DNA of 64,000 bases from Oligoflexales bacterium (GTDB taxonomy: Bacteria; Bdellovibrionota_B; Oligoflexia; Oligoflexales; RGVZ01). The number at the start of each line of letters is the position of its first letter. Positions within the stretch are counted from its first letter, which is position 1. The notes below the pieces were generated by a model that saw nothing but the letters and a program-made list of their open reading frames with translations, was not told where the DNA came from and ran no database searches. Where the stretch lies: the NCBI GenBank assembly GCA_947494335.1, contig CANLUT010000001.1, positions 725,649 through 789,648 of the forward strand, given 5' to 3'. The translations under genes were made by a program, and so were the position numbers. Shown piece by piece: positions 46,375 through 56,443 of this stretch.

Positions 46375-48168
46375 ATGACCAAAGACGCCGAAGTCAAACA
46401 TACAAAAAGCCGCGCCCCCTCCAAGTCTGGAGAGCGCGATAACAAGCGACCTCCGTCCAAGCGCCCAGTTAAGCCCCGCAAAAGTGCTCGACCACTGCCG
46501 CCAGGCGGTGTTGGTGGTGGTCTTGATCCCAAGTTAAAAAAGATCGTGCACGAAACACTCGAGCGCTCGACGTTCATTGTTTTCGACATTGAGACCACTG
46601 GCGGTAATCCGGAACGTAACGGGATCACTGAAATTTGTGCATTAAAAATCAGGGACGGACAGATTGTTGACCGTTTCTACAGTCTGGTGAATCCCATGAT
46701 CAGCATTCCTCCGATCGTGCGTCGCATGACCGGAATCACCAATCAGATGGTCGCCGAAGCGCCAGTCATTCATGAAATTTTTCCTGATTTCATTGATTTT
46801 ATTGCGGACCACATCCTCGTCAGTCACAACACAATCGGGGATCTGATATTCCTTCGCTACTTCGCTAAAGAGACTGTAAAGCAGGATCTCAACAACTTTT
46901 TCCTGTGCACACACCTTCTCGTGGAAAAACTTTGTCCGGAGGCCCCGGATAAGTCACTTAAGGGCCTAAGCCGCCATTTTAATTTGTCCGGTGATAGCTT
47001 TCATCGCGCTGAGGCAGATGCGGTTCAGACATGGGAGTTGTTCAAAGTTCTTGAGCGAAAACTGCGTGACCGCGGCATTTCTAAGGTCGAACAGGCGATA
47101 AGGTTGCAGGGGGACTTGGATTCATCTCTGAGGCTCGGTTGGGCGATCGGGGCTGATAAACTACGGGGTCTTCCTCAAGGGGCTGGAGTTTTTTACCTCT
47201 ATGACCACGAGCGCCGTTTACTTCTTGTAAGTGGAGCCGTCTCTGTTCAGCGGGACGTAGAAAAGTTACAGCATTACGATTTGATTCCACGCCAGATTTT
47301 AAAGCTTGTTTTGCGCAGTTATGATCTTCAGGCTTCCCGCACTCCAAGTATCTTTGGAGCATTGATGGCAGAGTGTGACGGACTCGATAAACACAAATTA
47401 TCTGTGGATCCGAGTATTCTTCATCAGCGTCTTATCAACGTAATTGGTATCTACGAGGACCGCGGAGGTGGGCTGCGTTTGGCCGTCGGTCCTATGGAAG
47501 AGGGTATCGTTCAAGTCTTTGGCCCGGTCAAAGACAGGAAACGAGCAACTGAGTTTGTAGATGAGTTGGCTGCGACACTGGGTGAGAAGAATACCCGAAA
47601 CGGAATGTTGCTGGCTCAGGAACATAGATCACTTGTGGCAGGGGCTCTATCAGGCACACTACCTGAGCTGTTACGCAAAGTGGAAAAGAACCTTTGGTCA
47701 TTGAGAATCATGTTCTGGCGCAAGAAGGCCATGGAAAATCAGCGCGATCGTTTGGAGAAAATTCAGAATCTTCTCAATATGGACGGTGTTGGCGCCTCAC
47801 CTTGGCGCAACGTTTTGCAGCTGCACGGCCTGATTGTTGTCCCTGATGAGTCAACCTCAACCTGGGTGCTTCATCCGATTGTATGTGGTAAGCCGCAGCC
47901 GTCACATCAGGTTCGTGGTGACTGGAGACAAAGGCTGACGCAAGGTGGATTTGGTAAGCGCATTGTGAGTCGCATCTACAAGGAAATGCGGGCGCCTAAG
48001 GATGCTCCAGCTATGACCAAGATAGAAGTGGCAAGATTGAATGCAGTTCTCTGGTGGCTACAACACGGTAAAGGTCGGGATGGCGGGACTTTTGTTGATA
48101 TCGAGCAACTGGAAGCCATGCTCAAGAGCAAACAAGGGGAGCTCGCCCCGGAAGGAATCGTTGAATGA
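46375..48168 (+). CDS. DnaQ-like 3'-5' exonuclease with degenerate GIY-YIG/UvrC-like region
   Basis: FIVFDIETTGGNPERNGITEICALKI; LVSHNTIGDLIFLR; HRAEADA; then LPQGAGVFYLYDHERRLLLVSGAVSVQRDVEKL. Confidence 0.85.
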   Translation: MTKDAEVKHTKSRAPSKSGERDNKRPPSKRPVKPRKSARPLPPGGVGGGLDPKLKKIVHETLERSTFIVFDIETTGGNPERNGITEICALKIRDGQIVDRFYSLVNPMISIPPIVRRMTGITNQMVAEAPVIHEIFPDFIDFIADHILVSHNTIGDLIFLRYFAKETVKQDLNNFFLCTHLLVEKLCPEAPDKSLKGLSRHFNLSGDSFHRAEADAVQTWELFKVLERKLRDRGISKVEQAIRLQGDLDSSLRLGWAIGADKLRGLPQGAGVFYLYDHERRLLLVSGAVSVQRDVEKLQHYDLIPRQILKLVLRSYDLQASRTPSIFGALMAECDGLDKHKLSVDPSILHQRLINVIGIYEDRGGGLRLAVGPMEEGIVQVFGPVKDRKRATEFVDELAATLGEKNTRNGMLLAQEHRSLVAGALSGTLPELLRKVEKNLWSLRIMFWRKKAMENQRDRLEKIQNLLNMDGVGASPWRNVLQLHGLIVVPDESTSTWVLHPIVCGKPQPSHQVRGDWRQRLTQGGFGKRIVSRIYKEMRAPKDAPAMTKIEVARLNAVLWWLQHGKGRDGGTFVDIEQLEAMLKSKQGELAPEGIVE

Positions 48169-49118
48169 TCAATGTGAGTAAGATTGCAAAACATTTAATC
48201 CTGCTCGGTTTAATGCTGCGTTCTGTGGTGTCATATGCTGAGGTTGCGACTACGAAGCCAGTAGTGGCCGTCTCCGTGGAGCCGTTAGCTTTGATTGTTC
48301 GTGAGATTTGTGCAGAGGTTTGTGAGGTCTTGCCTCTTGTTCCGAAGGGTGTGTCCGAACATTCTTGGCAGCCTGGTCCAAAAGATATTGTGAAGGCTAA
48401 AAGTGCTGTGGCTGCGGTTGGCATAGGACTTGGTTTTGATGAAGCCTGGTTTAAAAAGATCGGATACGACGAAACAAAGTTACTCCTCTTGGGTAAGGGG
48501 TTGGATCCAATGCCATGGTGGAGTGATGATATGGGCGCCGCAAAGAAAGAAACCCATAATCATGGATCGAAGAAGAAGTCTGATCATGCGGACCACCATG
48601 ATCACCAAAAGTTGACGGTCGACCCACATGTTTGGATTGATGCGCGGAGGATGAGTTCTGCCGCGACATTGATTAGCTCCCATTTGGCAAAATCTGTTCC
48701 TGCCGGTGCTGCGGGATTTCAAGATCGCGCCCGAGTCGTTGCAGATCGTTTGCTTAAATTACAGCTGGATGTGGAAACAAGACGTAAGACTTGGAGAACT
48801 CGCCCGGTGGTGATGTTTCACGATTTAGCCGGCTATTTTGCTCGCAGGTTTAGCCTGCCAGTTTTGGCTGTATCTGTCGGTAACGGCGGCCATGACCTGT
48901 CAGCTAAAATGATTGCTGATGTTTCAAAGCGATTTAAGGGAAGTCGCGTTGCTGCGATCTTGGTCGAACGTGAGGACGGAGCTGCTAAAAGTCTGGCGCG
49001 TGAGTTGAATACTACGGTAAAAGTTGTCGATTTTAGTGCAGCCAAAGCCTATCAGAACTGGGATCAGTGGTATCTTCACATCGCGTCATCGTGGGAAGAT
49101 GTTCTGAAATCTCCATAG
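48165..49118 (+). CDS. znuA: Zinc ABC transporter substrate-binding protein
   Basis: Signal peptide; His-rich loop HNHGSKKKSDHADHHDHQ; DPHVWIDARRM; upstream of ATPase and permease genes. Confidence 0.92.
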   Translation: MINVSKIAKHLILLGLMLRSVVSYAEVATTKPVVAVSVEPLALIVREICAEVCEVLPLVPKGVSEHSWQPGPKDIVKAKSAVAAVGIGLGFDEAWFKKIGYDETKLLLLGKGLDPMPWWSDDMGAAKKETHNHGSKKKSDHADHHDHQKLTVDPHVWIDARRMSSAATLISSHLAKSVPAGAAGFQDRARVVADRLLKLQLDVETRRKTWRTRPVVMFHDLAGYFARRFSLPVLAVSVGNGGHDLSAKMIADVSKRFKGSRVAAILVEREDGAAKSLARELNTTVKVVDFSAAKAYQNWDQWYLHIASSWEDVLKSP

Positions 49119-49130
49119 GGCTTTTGCATT

Positions 49131-49964
49131 ATGCATGATCACCCACCATATCAAGACCATTCCCACGCTATAGAAAAGCTCGTAGCAGGGGGGAATATAT
49201 TTACGCCAGCCGGTGATGCTGAACGGGTTTTGGAGTGGCAGAATGTTTCCCTGGAGTTTGAAGGGCGGCAGGTCTTACACGACATCAGTGCTTGGGTCCA
49301 GGCTGGTGAGTTGACCTGTTTGTGCGGATCCAATGGCGCGGGTAAAACGCAGCTTATTCGTCTCGGTTTGGGCTTTAGTCGTGCTGCTGTTGGACAAGTT
49401 CGTTTATTTGGACAGGACCCAGCAAAGACTAGGCATCTGATTGGCTATGTTCCGCAACAAAAGGCATTCAATCGCAATTTTCCGGCAACAGTTGAAGATT
49501 TACTGATTGCGGCTTTGCGAGGTTGCTGGCCGCTATTTTGTCGCAAGCGTGAACGCGCCATGGCCGCTGAGAGCTTGCAGCGCGTTGGTGGTTTGACACT
49601 GCTCGACAAGGATATTAGCGTGCTGAGTGGCGGTGAGCTGCAAAGGGTCTTCGTGGCCAGGGCGCTCATACAGAATCCAAAAATGCTGATTTTAGATGAG
49701 CCTCTGGCAGCCATTGACACCAAGGGTCGCGCTCAGCTTATGGACCTTATGGAGGGATTGCGGGCAGAAAGACAACTTTCGATCTTGCTGATTACCCATA
49801 GTGAACCAGTTGTCCGTAAACTCGCCGATCGTGTCTTGTTTATTGAAAAAGGTCGCCTCGTAGGTTGGGGTGAGACGAGCGCGATGCTTGCAATCGACGA
49901 ACTTAGAGATGTTGCCTTTTTCGGTCATGATCATGAGTCTGTGATTCATGGCGAGGAGGGGTGA
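49131..49964 (+). CDS. znuC: Zinc ABC transporter ATP-binding protein
   Basis: CGSNGAGKTQLIR Walker A; LSGGELQRVFVARALIQNPKMLILDEPLAAID. Confidence 0.93.
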   Translation: MHDHPPYQDHSHAIEKLVAGGNIFTPAGDAERVLEWQNVSLEFEGRQVLHDISAWVQAGELTCLCGSNGAGKTQLIRLGLGFSRAAVGQVRLFGQDPAKTRHLIGYVPQQKAFNRNFPATVEDLLIAALRGCWPLFCRKRERAMAAESLQRVGGLTLLDKDISVLSGGELQRVFVARALIQNPKMLILDEPLAAIDTKGRAQLMDLMEGLRAERQLSILLITHSEPVVRKLADRVLFIEKGRLVGWGETSAMLAIDELRDVAFFGHDHESVIHGEEG

Positions 49965-50809
49965 GCATGGATTGGTCGTCGATGATCATCGAGCCGTTTT
50001 CACATCCGTTTATGCGTGATGCCATGTTGATGGCAATTCTTATTGCCTTTTTATGTGGCAGCCTAGGTGTCCTGCTCGTTCCTAGGGGACTGAGTATGGT
50101 GGGCGATGGTCTCGCTCATGCAACACTTGGCGGTGTTGGTGGCGCTTTGATTTTGGGGTCAACTCCTGAAGCATCAATTTGGGCTGCTATGCCGTTCGCT
50201 ATATTGGTGGCCTGGGGTATTTCATGGCTTGGACGACATGCAAAGTTGGCTGGAGATGCAGCATTAGGCGTCTTTTTTGCGGTTTCTTTAGCTGCTGGCG
50301 TGGCAGCCATTCACACGGCTTCCAGGGCAGGAGTTAATGTCGACATGGAAGGACTTCTTTTCGGTAATATTTTGGCAGTCCAACCACGAGATGTCCGCAT
50401 CGTGTCCATTCTGGCCGTCGTTTGTATATTGATTCTACTTCGATTTGGTCCACGTATTGCCTATGCTGGATTTTATCCTGAAATGGCTGCTTTGAGTGGA
50501 ATCCGTGTGGAGCGCAAAGAGTATTTGTTGATGACGCTGACCGCTGTGGTCACAGTGACGGCAGTGCATGCGGTTGGGGTTTTGCTTGTCAGTGCCTATC
50601 TTGTAATCCCAACGGTGACGGCGCGCTCTGTAAGTAGGCGCCTAGGCCCGATGACGCTAACAACTATCTTTACTGGGGCGATCGGCAGTGCAATCGGTCT
50701 CATTATGTCCTATCATTTTGATATACCCACGGGTGCTGCCATGACGCTTGCGCTGGGTGGCTGTTTTCTCGTAGCACTGGGATTGCGTGGACTAGGTTTT
50801 TCGAAGTAA
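49961..50809 (+). CDS. znuB: Zinc ABC transporter permease (ABC-3 family)
   Basis: CGSLGVLLVPRGLSMVGDGLAHATLGGVGGAL...AVGVLLVSAYLVIPTVTARSVSRR; overlaps znuC. Confidence 0.94.
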   Translation: MSMDWSSMIIEPFSHPFMRDAMLMAILIAFLCGSLGVLLVPRGLSMVGDGLAHATLGGVGGALILGSTPEASIWAAMPFAILVAWGISWLGRHAKLAGDAALGVFFAVSLAAGVAAIHTASRAGVNVDMEGLLFGNILAVQPRDVRIVSILAVVCILILLRFGPRIAYAGFYPEMAALSGIRVERKEYLLMTLTAVVTVTAVHAVGVLLVSAYLVIPTVTARSVSRRLGPMTLTTIFTGAIGSAIGLIMSYHFDIPTGAAMTLALGGCFLVALGLRGLGFSK

Positions 50810-50839
50810 ATCGTCAGCGGACGGAACACAGGGAGTCGG

Positions 50840-52819
50840 TTGCGCATGGGGCAGGTTGCATCAAGTACGGATCGAAAGTTTGAGGCAATGAGTCAGTTGA
50901 CGGAAGGTCCGCAGCGTGCAGGAGCTCACGGGCATGGTCACACCTCTATTTGGTGGTTGGCATTTGGCTCATTGGGCGTTGTCTATGGTGACATCGGCAC
51001 ATCGGTTCTCTACTCTATTAAGGAATGCTTTGATCCAAAACATGGTATGCCGCTAACGGAAGCAAATGTTCTCGGCGTTTGTAGTTTGATCATATGGGCT
51101 ATCACATTTGTTGTCTCGATTAACTATATCGTATTTATCATGAGAGCTGACAACAATGGCGAAGGTGGCACCATGGCCCTCCTTTCGTTGATTACACCCC
51201 GTTTTAACCAAAGTGGCACCACCAAGCGGTCAACATCGGTCATTATCATGATGGGCCTTGTTGGCGCTGCCTTATTTGCGGCTGATGGGGCTATCACTCC
51301 AGCTATTTCGGTGTTGTCAGCTGTAGAGGGTATTGCCATTGCAGCGCCAGCCCTGTCATCGGGCGTGATCTGGATTACGGTTGCGATATTAGTTGGTCTG
51401 TTTCTATTCCAAAGTGGTGGCACTGAAAAGGTCGCCAAGTTTTTTGCGCCTGCGATGCTTATTTGGTTCACAGTCATTGGCCTCATGGGCATCCCTCATA
51501 TTTTAAAACACCCCGGAATTTTTGCAGCCTTTAACCCAGTTTGGGGCGTCAAACTTATAATGAACAATGGCTGGCATGGATTCATGATTCTTGGTTCGGT
51601 GGTTTTGGTTATCACCGGGGGTGAGGCTCTTTACGCTGACATGGGACACTTTGGTCGCAGTGCAATCCGTATGGCATGGTTTCCCATCGTGAAACCAGCT
51701 TTGATTTTGAACTATTTGGGCCAAGCGGCTCTCATTTTAGAAAAAGGTACGAGTGTTATCAAAAACCCTTTTTACGCGATGGTTGAGGGATGGCTGGTTT
51801 ATCCGTTGGTGTTAATTGCTACGATTGCCACAGTGATTGCATCGCAGGCTTTGATTACTGGAAGTTTCTCGTTAGCTCAGCAGGCGATTCAGCTTGGATT
51901 CTCTCCACGATTGACAATTAAGCATACATCGGGAGAGACCAAAGGACAGATCTATGTGCCCGAGGTTAATCATCTCTTGATGGTGGTCTGTATTCTCTTG
52001 GTGTTTATGTTCCAATCGTCGTCGGCATTGGCTGGTGCCTATGGAATTTCGGTGATGGGTACGATGATTATCACGTCGTCATTGATGTTTCTCGTAGCTC
52101 GGCGCCGCTGGGACTGGTCGCTTTGGCAGGCTATATTACTCGTGATATTTTTCTTAGTGGTTGAGATCCCGTTTTTCTTGGCTAATTTGCCTAAAATTGC
52201 TCATGGTGGATGGTTTCCAATTGTCATGTGTATAATTGTATTTACGGCCATGACCACATGGAAGAAGGGACGGTCTGCGTTAGCTAAGCGTCTGCAAGCC
52301 AAGTTTTATCCAATTAAGGATTTTGTGAAACGACTGGGTGAGGGGGATATTGAAGTTAAACGGGTGAAGGGTACAGCGGTGTTCATGACGCCAAACCCGC
52401 GCATGACCCCACCGGCTCTTCTTCATCATGTTGAGCACAATCAGGTATTGCATGAGCAAGTGATACTCTTGGCAATCGTAACCGCAGATGTTCCTGTGGT
52501 TCCTACAAAAGACATACTCGAGGTTCATTCCTTCGGAGAAGGCATTTACGAGTTGATCGCTCATTACGGATTTATGCAAACGCCCAAGGTCGGACGCATT
52601 CTCCGTATTGCTAAGGCTCAGTATGGAATTGTGACCGATGAGCGCGACACAACCTACTACCTGGGGCGAGACATTCTTCTAACAGATGGTCCGGAAAAAA
52701 TGTGGAAATGGCGTAAAACATTATTTGCATTCCTTTCTCGAAATTCTGTGTCAGCGACCGCATACTTTGGAATTCCTGCAAACCGTGTCGTTGAGCTTGG
52801 CATGCAAGTCAACCTCTAG
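50840..52819 (+). CDS. kup: KUP family potassium uptake protein
   Basis: LGVVYGDIGTSVLYSIKECF; RADNNGEGGTMALLSLI; GGEALYADMGHFGRSAIRMAWF. Confidence 0.97.
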   Translation: MRMGQVASSTDRKFEAMSQLTEGPQRAGAHGHGHTSIWWLAFGSLGVVYGDIGTSVLYSIKECFDPKHGMPLTEANVLGVCSLIIWAITFVVSINYIVFIMRADNNGEGGTMALLSLITPRFNQSGTTKRSTSVIIMMGLVGAALFAADGAITPAISVLSAVEGIAIAAPALSSGVIWITVAILVGLFLFQSGGTEKVAKFFAPAMLIWFTVIGLMGIPHILKHPGIFAAFNPVWGVKLIMNNGWHGFMILGSVVLVITGGEALYADMGHFGRSAIRMAWFPIVKPALILNYLGQAALILEKGTSVIKNPFYAMVEGWLVYPLVLIATIATVIASQALITGSFSLAQQAIQLGFSPRLTIKHTSGETKGQIYVPEVNHLLMVVCILLVFMFQSSSALAGAYGISVMGTMIITSSLMFLVARRRWDWSLWQAILLVIFFLVVEIPFFLANLPKIAHGGWFPIVMCIIVFTAMTTWKKGRSALAKRLQAKFYPIKDFVKRLGEGDIEVKRVKGTAVFMTPNPRMTPPALLHHVEHNQVLHEQVILLAIVTADVPVVPTKDILEVHSFGEGIYELIAHYGFMQTPKVGRILRIAKAQYGIVTDERDTTYYLGRDILLTDGPEKMWKWRKTLFAFLSRNSVSATAYFGIPANRVVELGMQVNL

Positions 52820-52845
52820 TGTTTTTAGAGTTGAGAGGATCTGGG

Positions 52846-53226
52846 ATGAGAGAAATTATAACGTTTAAAAGTCTTCCTGCACCGCGGTTCAGATATAGCC
52901 CTTGTGTTAAGACAGGTCCTTTTTACGAGTTTGCCGGTATGATCGGTCTTGATTTAAGCGGCCGGCTTCACAATGGTGGTGTGTCGGGAGAAACAAGGCA
53001 AATTCTTGAAAACCTTGTAAATGCCAGTCATGAAATTGGTTTATCTCTTCAAAATTTAGTATCTGCGACAATTTACACGACCAAGTTTGAGGAATTTCCA
53101 GCAATCAACAAGGTGTGGGAGGAGTTTTTCCACGAGGGGACGCCCCCACCAGCCCGTACATCTATCGGAGTCGCCGCCTTACCGCTCGGAGCTACGGTTG
53201 AAATCTCGTTTCGCCTTTATAAATAA
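52846..53226 (+). CDS. RidA (YjgF/YER057c) family protein
   Basis: TRQILENLVNASHEIGLSLQNLVSATIYTTKFEEFPAINKVWEEFF...PPARTSIGVAALPLGATVEI. Confidence 0.92.
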   Translation: MREIITFKSLPAPRFRYSPCVKTGPFYEFAGMIGLDLSGRLHNGGVSGETRQILENLVNASHEIGLSLQNLVSATIYTTKFEEFPAINKVWEEFFHEGTPPPARTSIGVAALPLGATVEISFRLYK

Positions 53227-53317
53227 GCCCCCACCAGGCCCGATTAACCCACTGAAACCCTGACCTCCGCGCACGTAATTTTATGTTTTGCTAAAAACTC
53301 TGTAGAACAGCCCTATC

Positions 53318-54637
53318 ATGTTCTCAGTAATTCTGTCCGATCTCACTCTCGACGGGGGTGTCATGTTTATCTGGCAGGAAGAGCCGCCTGGCTTTAACGA
53401 ACGCGAACATATTCAAGATTACAACCAAGCCATGGGTCGCTATCATCAGACCGCATCGCTTTTGGGGTTATTGGTCTACGATTTTTTCGCCATGGGCGAC
53501 TACTTTGAAACTCCTGCATTGTTTGTTCATCACACCATTGTTCGTCTGGCGGTGGTCACCCCAGCGGTGTTACTGATTGTGTGGATGATGAGCGTTAAAC
53601 GGTTTGTTCAACATCGGCGTTATCTAGTACTTATTGGTGCATTCGTTCTTAGCATGTCAGTTGTGTATTTTGAGTGGAACAAAAATCCAGAGATGCTGCC
53701 TCGCAACCCTATAGGCTTGGTATTTGTCATGATGTTTGGCCTAAGTGCTCTGCGCATGATGCGTCGAGAGGCGTTGATTTACGCTTTATCAATTAATTTT
53801 GCGGTATTGGTTCTTCTAACTGAGGCCAATCCGCCAGCGCAATCATGGTTTTCCTATCTGTTTGTAACAGTGATGGCTTCGCTTCTTGGTCTTGGTGTCG
53901 CGACATTGGTTGAAAATGCATGGCGTCAAAATTTTGCACAAAAAAAGATGATTGAGCTCAGGGAGGCGCAGGCAGCGCATTTGCTTGAGATGGTCTTTCC
54001 AGTTACGATTGCAGAACGACTGAAGGCTGAAAAGAACTCCATAGCTGAGTATTCTGGACACGTGTCGGTGTTATTTGCAGATATTGAAGGATTCACAAAA
54101 ATTTCTGAAAGTTTGAGTCCCGCGACCTTGGTCGCAGGTCTGGATGCCATCTTTTCCCGTATTGATCATCTTTGCTCCATTTGTGGCTGTGAAAAAATAA
54201 AAACAGTTGGTGATTCCTATCTTGCGGTCAGCGGCGTTCCGGTTGCTGCAGAAGACCATGCCGCCCGAGTCTTACGGCTGGCATTGGCTCTGCGCGCTGA
54301 GTCAGAAAATTTATCGCTAGGTGGTCACCCCATAAAATTTAGGATTGGCATCCACTCGGGTCCAGTTGTGGCCGGTGTCATTGGAAAATCACGTTTTTCC
54401 TATGATCTGTGGGGCGATACGGTAAATACAGCCAGTCGACTCGAGTCCACGGCCCCATCGGCATCGATTCAGATCAGTGATGAAACGGCGAAGCTTGTCG
54501 CTGATCAATTCGCAATTGTGCCTCGAGGCGAGGTTGATCTAAAAGGCAAAGGTAGTCGAAAGACGTGGCTTGTCTTGGGTACAAAAGACGAGAAAATGAA
54601 CGTACGAAATGACGATAGCGAAAAAATAGCGTCTTGA
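53318..54637 (+). CDS. Membrane-bound class III adenylate/guanylate cyclase
   Basis: N-terminal TM cluster; VSVLFADIEGFTKISE...GCEKIKTVGDSYLAVSG...IGIHSGPVVAGVIGKSRFSYDLWGDTVNTASRLE. Start may be ATG 53363. Confidence 0.94.
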   Translation: MFSVILSDLTLDGGVMFIWQEEPPGFNEREHIQDYNQAMGRYHQTASLLGLLVYDFFAMGDYFETPALFVHHTIVRLAVVTPAVLLIVWMMSVKRFVQHRRYLVLIGAFVLSMSVVYFEWNKNPEMLPRNPIGLVFVMMFGLSALRMMRREALIYALSINFAVLVLLTEANPPAQSWFSYLFVTVMASLLGLGVATLVENAWRQNFAQKKMIELREAQAAHLLEMVFPVTIAERLKAEKNSIAEYSGHVSVLFADIEGFTKISESLSPATLVAGLDAIFSRIDHLCSICGCEKIKTVGDSYLAVSGVPVAAEDHAARVLRLALALRAESENLSLGGHPIKFRIGIHSGPVVAGVIGKSRFSYDLWGDTVNTASRLESTAPSASIQISDETAKLVADQFAIVPRGEVDLKGKGSRKTWLVLGTKDEKMNVRNDDSEKIAS

Positions 54638-54638
54638 A

Positions 54639-55328
54639 TCAGCGAGGACAGGCTTCTGTGTTTGCCTGTAGCCCAAATTGTCCATCGAAGTTGTCAATGT
54701 TAACATTGATCATACGTTGATTGCTGCTGCGTGTGCCCGCCAAAGATAGTTGAATGTAGTAACCGAGCTCTGCAGGTTTGCTCGCAGTTAGCCTGCAAAT
54801 TCTTGATTTCTGAGCCTTCGATAAGCTTGAGGATTTTGTCATCTCAAACAAGGGTTCATTGATAGCTTCCTGATAACGAAAATTCCTGAAAAGATGCATT
54901 ACGGGACCAATAGGGCTGATGCCTTGACGCCAACGGCTGGACGTGTACGGGCGCTGATGAATGGCACTGACAACATCGATGTAACCAGAGACACCGGTGT
55001 CTTTCATGATGCCGCCAAGAATGGTCGATTGGCTTGACGAGACCGTGTAGCCTTGCGGCACTTTAAGATTTAGAAAAATATAACAGGTACCCCATTGGGA
55101 GCGTACTTTGGGAAGCTGGCCTGTGGGCATATCGATACCGAGTCCGGTCATAGTCAGTGCCATATCCGTGCCAGCACTCGTTAATGCGAAAGACGTATTG
55201 TCACAGCGTACCCCGTTGCCTCGACTTTGAGCTCCGATAAATTGCCAGCTAAGTTCGTTAGCAGAGGAATATTGCCCGAGGAAGGTAACGGTCATTAAGA
55301 TAAGGGTTTTCGCTAGCTTAATCATGAC
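54639..55328 (-). CDS. Secreted DUF4360-like or unknown-family protein
   Basis: Signal peptide MIKLAKTLILMTVTFLGQYSSANE; mature part with Cys residues (GTCYIFLNLKVPQGYTVSSSQ). Family call is tentative. Confidence 0.7.
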   Translation of the reverse strand, partial: VMIKLAKTLILMTVTFLGQYSSANELSWQFIGAQSRGNGVRCDNTSFALTSAGTDMALTMTGLGIDMPTGQLPKVRSQWGTCYIFLNLKVPQGYTVSSSQSTILGGIMKDTGVSGYIDVVSAIHQRPYTSSRWRQGISPIGPVMHLFRNFRYQEAINEPLFEMTKSSSLSKAQKSRICRLTASKPAELGYYIQLSLAGTRSSNQRMINVNIDNFDGQFGLQANTEACPR

Positions 55329-55681
55329 GGGCTCCTCTGTTTGCGATGAAGTCAGCAAGTTCCATGCCGCCATTTAGTCTAAGCATTACTGATAGTTAGA
55401 TATTGATTTCGAGGCCTGTCTCTTGACAGTGTCAAAGAGTTAACGCCCACTCGGGGCGGGAGGATCTTTGCTTAGTCTCCTGCGAAGCCATATGCGTTAA
55501 ATCAAGCAACTTTTGCTGCACCAACCAGGCTCATCAGTCGTGGTTCCATCGGGTCAGGTTGTCTAATGGCTCGTATTATTGCCGAGGTACATCACTTATC
55601 CGCGGGAAAACAGTCATGGCACCGGCATTGCAAGTGACTCTGCGCATTTGCGCGATTAACTTAAAAAACAGGAGAATAGCT

Positions 55682-56032
55682 ATGGCAACATCAACGCACA
55701 TCCAAAAGCAATTTGAAGCTTTGCATCGGGACGCAGAGAAAGTTTTGGCTTCAATCAATAATCTTTCAAGTGAAATATCAAGCGAAATCAAATCAGCTGC
55801 AGATCCGGGAGCTGCTCTAGATTTGTCAGCGTTGAAGTTTGATCTGAACTCAGTGAAGAAGCGCATTGAGGATACAGGACATGTAATTGCCGGTCGCGCC
55901 AAGGATCTCGACAGCCAAGTTCACAGTCATCCATATGGCTATATTGCAGGTGCACTCGGTGTGGGTGCTCTTGCAGCATGGATGCTCGAGCGGAGAATAC
56001 TGCACTCCCCAACTCACACTGCTAGGTCTTAA
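55682..56032 (+). CDS. ElaB/YqjD/DUF883-like membrane-anchored protein
   Basis: Helical N-terminus then HSHPYGYIAGALGVGALAAWML C-terminal anchor, as in YqjD/ElaB; ATG 55682 after CAGGAGA. Confidence 0.75.
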   Translation: MATSTHIQKQFEALHRDAEKVLASINNLSSEISSEIKSAADPGAALDLSALKFDLNSVKKRIEDTGHVIAGRAKDLDSQVHSHPYGYIAGALGVGALAAWMLERRILHSPTHTARS

Positions 56033-56035
56033 GAC

Positions 56036-56443
56036 ATGGTCCAGCCGTTGCAGGCAGTCGAGATCCATTCCTTGCATCAGCAAATGCGGGATATTGCTAC
56101 CGGTATTCATCAATTGGGCGAAGAAATGAGGAATGCTGGTGCAGACGTATCAAAGTCTGACATGGCAAGGGGGATGGAGCAGCTTCAGATTGATCTGATC
56201 CGGCTAAAATCAGCTCTCAGACATCTGAAAGACATTTCATTATCACCATCCAAAAAAAAAGATGATGGCCAATTGCTGCCGTCCTTATTAGGCGGGATGG
56301 CGATGGGTGTTCTGCTCGGAAAGTTTCTGGGCAGCAAGTTGCAGATGGACTTGCTGCCCTTTTTGGTCGGAATGGATCTAGTGCTGGGTCCAGAGCAATT
56401 GAAATCCCGAAAGTCGCAGGAGGATTCCGTCGCAATGTCTTGA
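56036..56443 (+). CDS. Hypothetical small membrane protein in a YqjD-like operon
   Basis: Coiled-coil N-terminus and Gly-rich hydrophobic LLGGMAMGVLLGKFLGSKL; 3 nt after the YqjD-like stop. Confidence 0.65.
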   Translation: MVQPLQAVEIHSLHQQMRDIATGIHQLGEEMRNAGADVSKSDMARGMEQLQIDLIRLKSALRHLKDISLSPSKKKDDGQLLPSLLGGMAMGVLLGKFLGSKLQMDLLPFLVGMDLVLGPEQLKSRKSQEDSVAMS

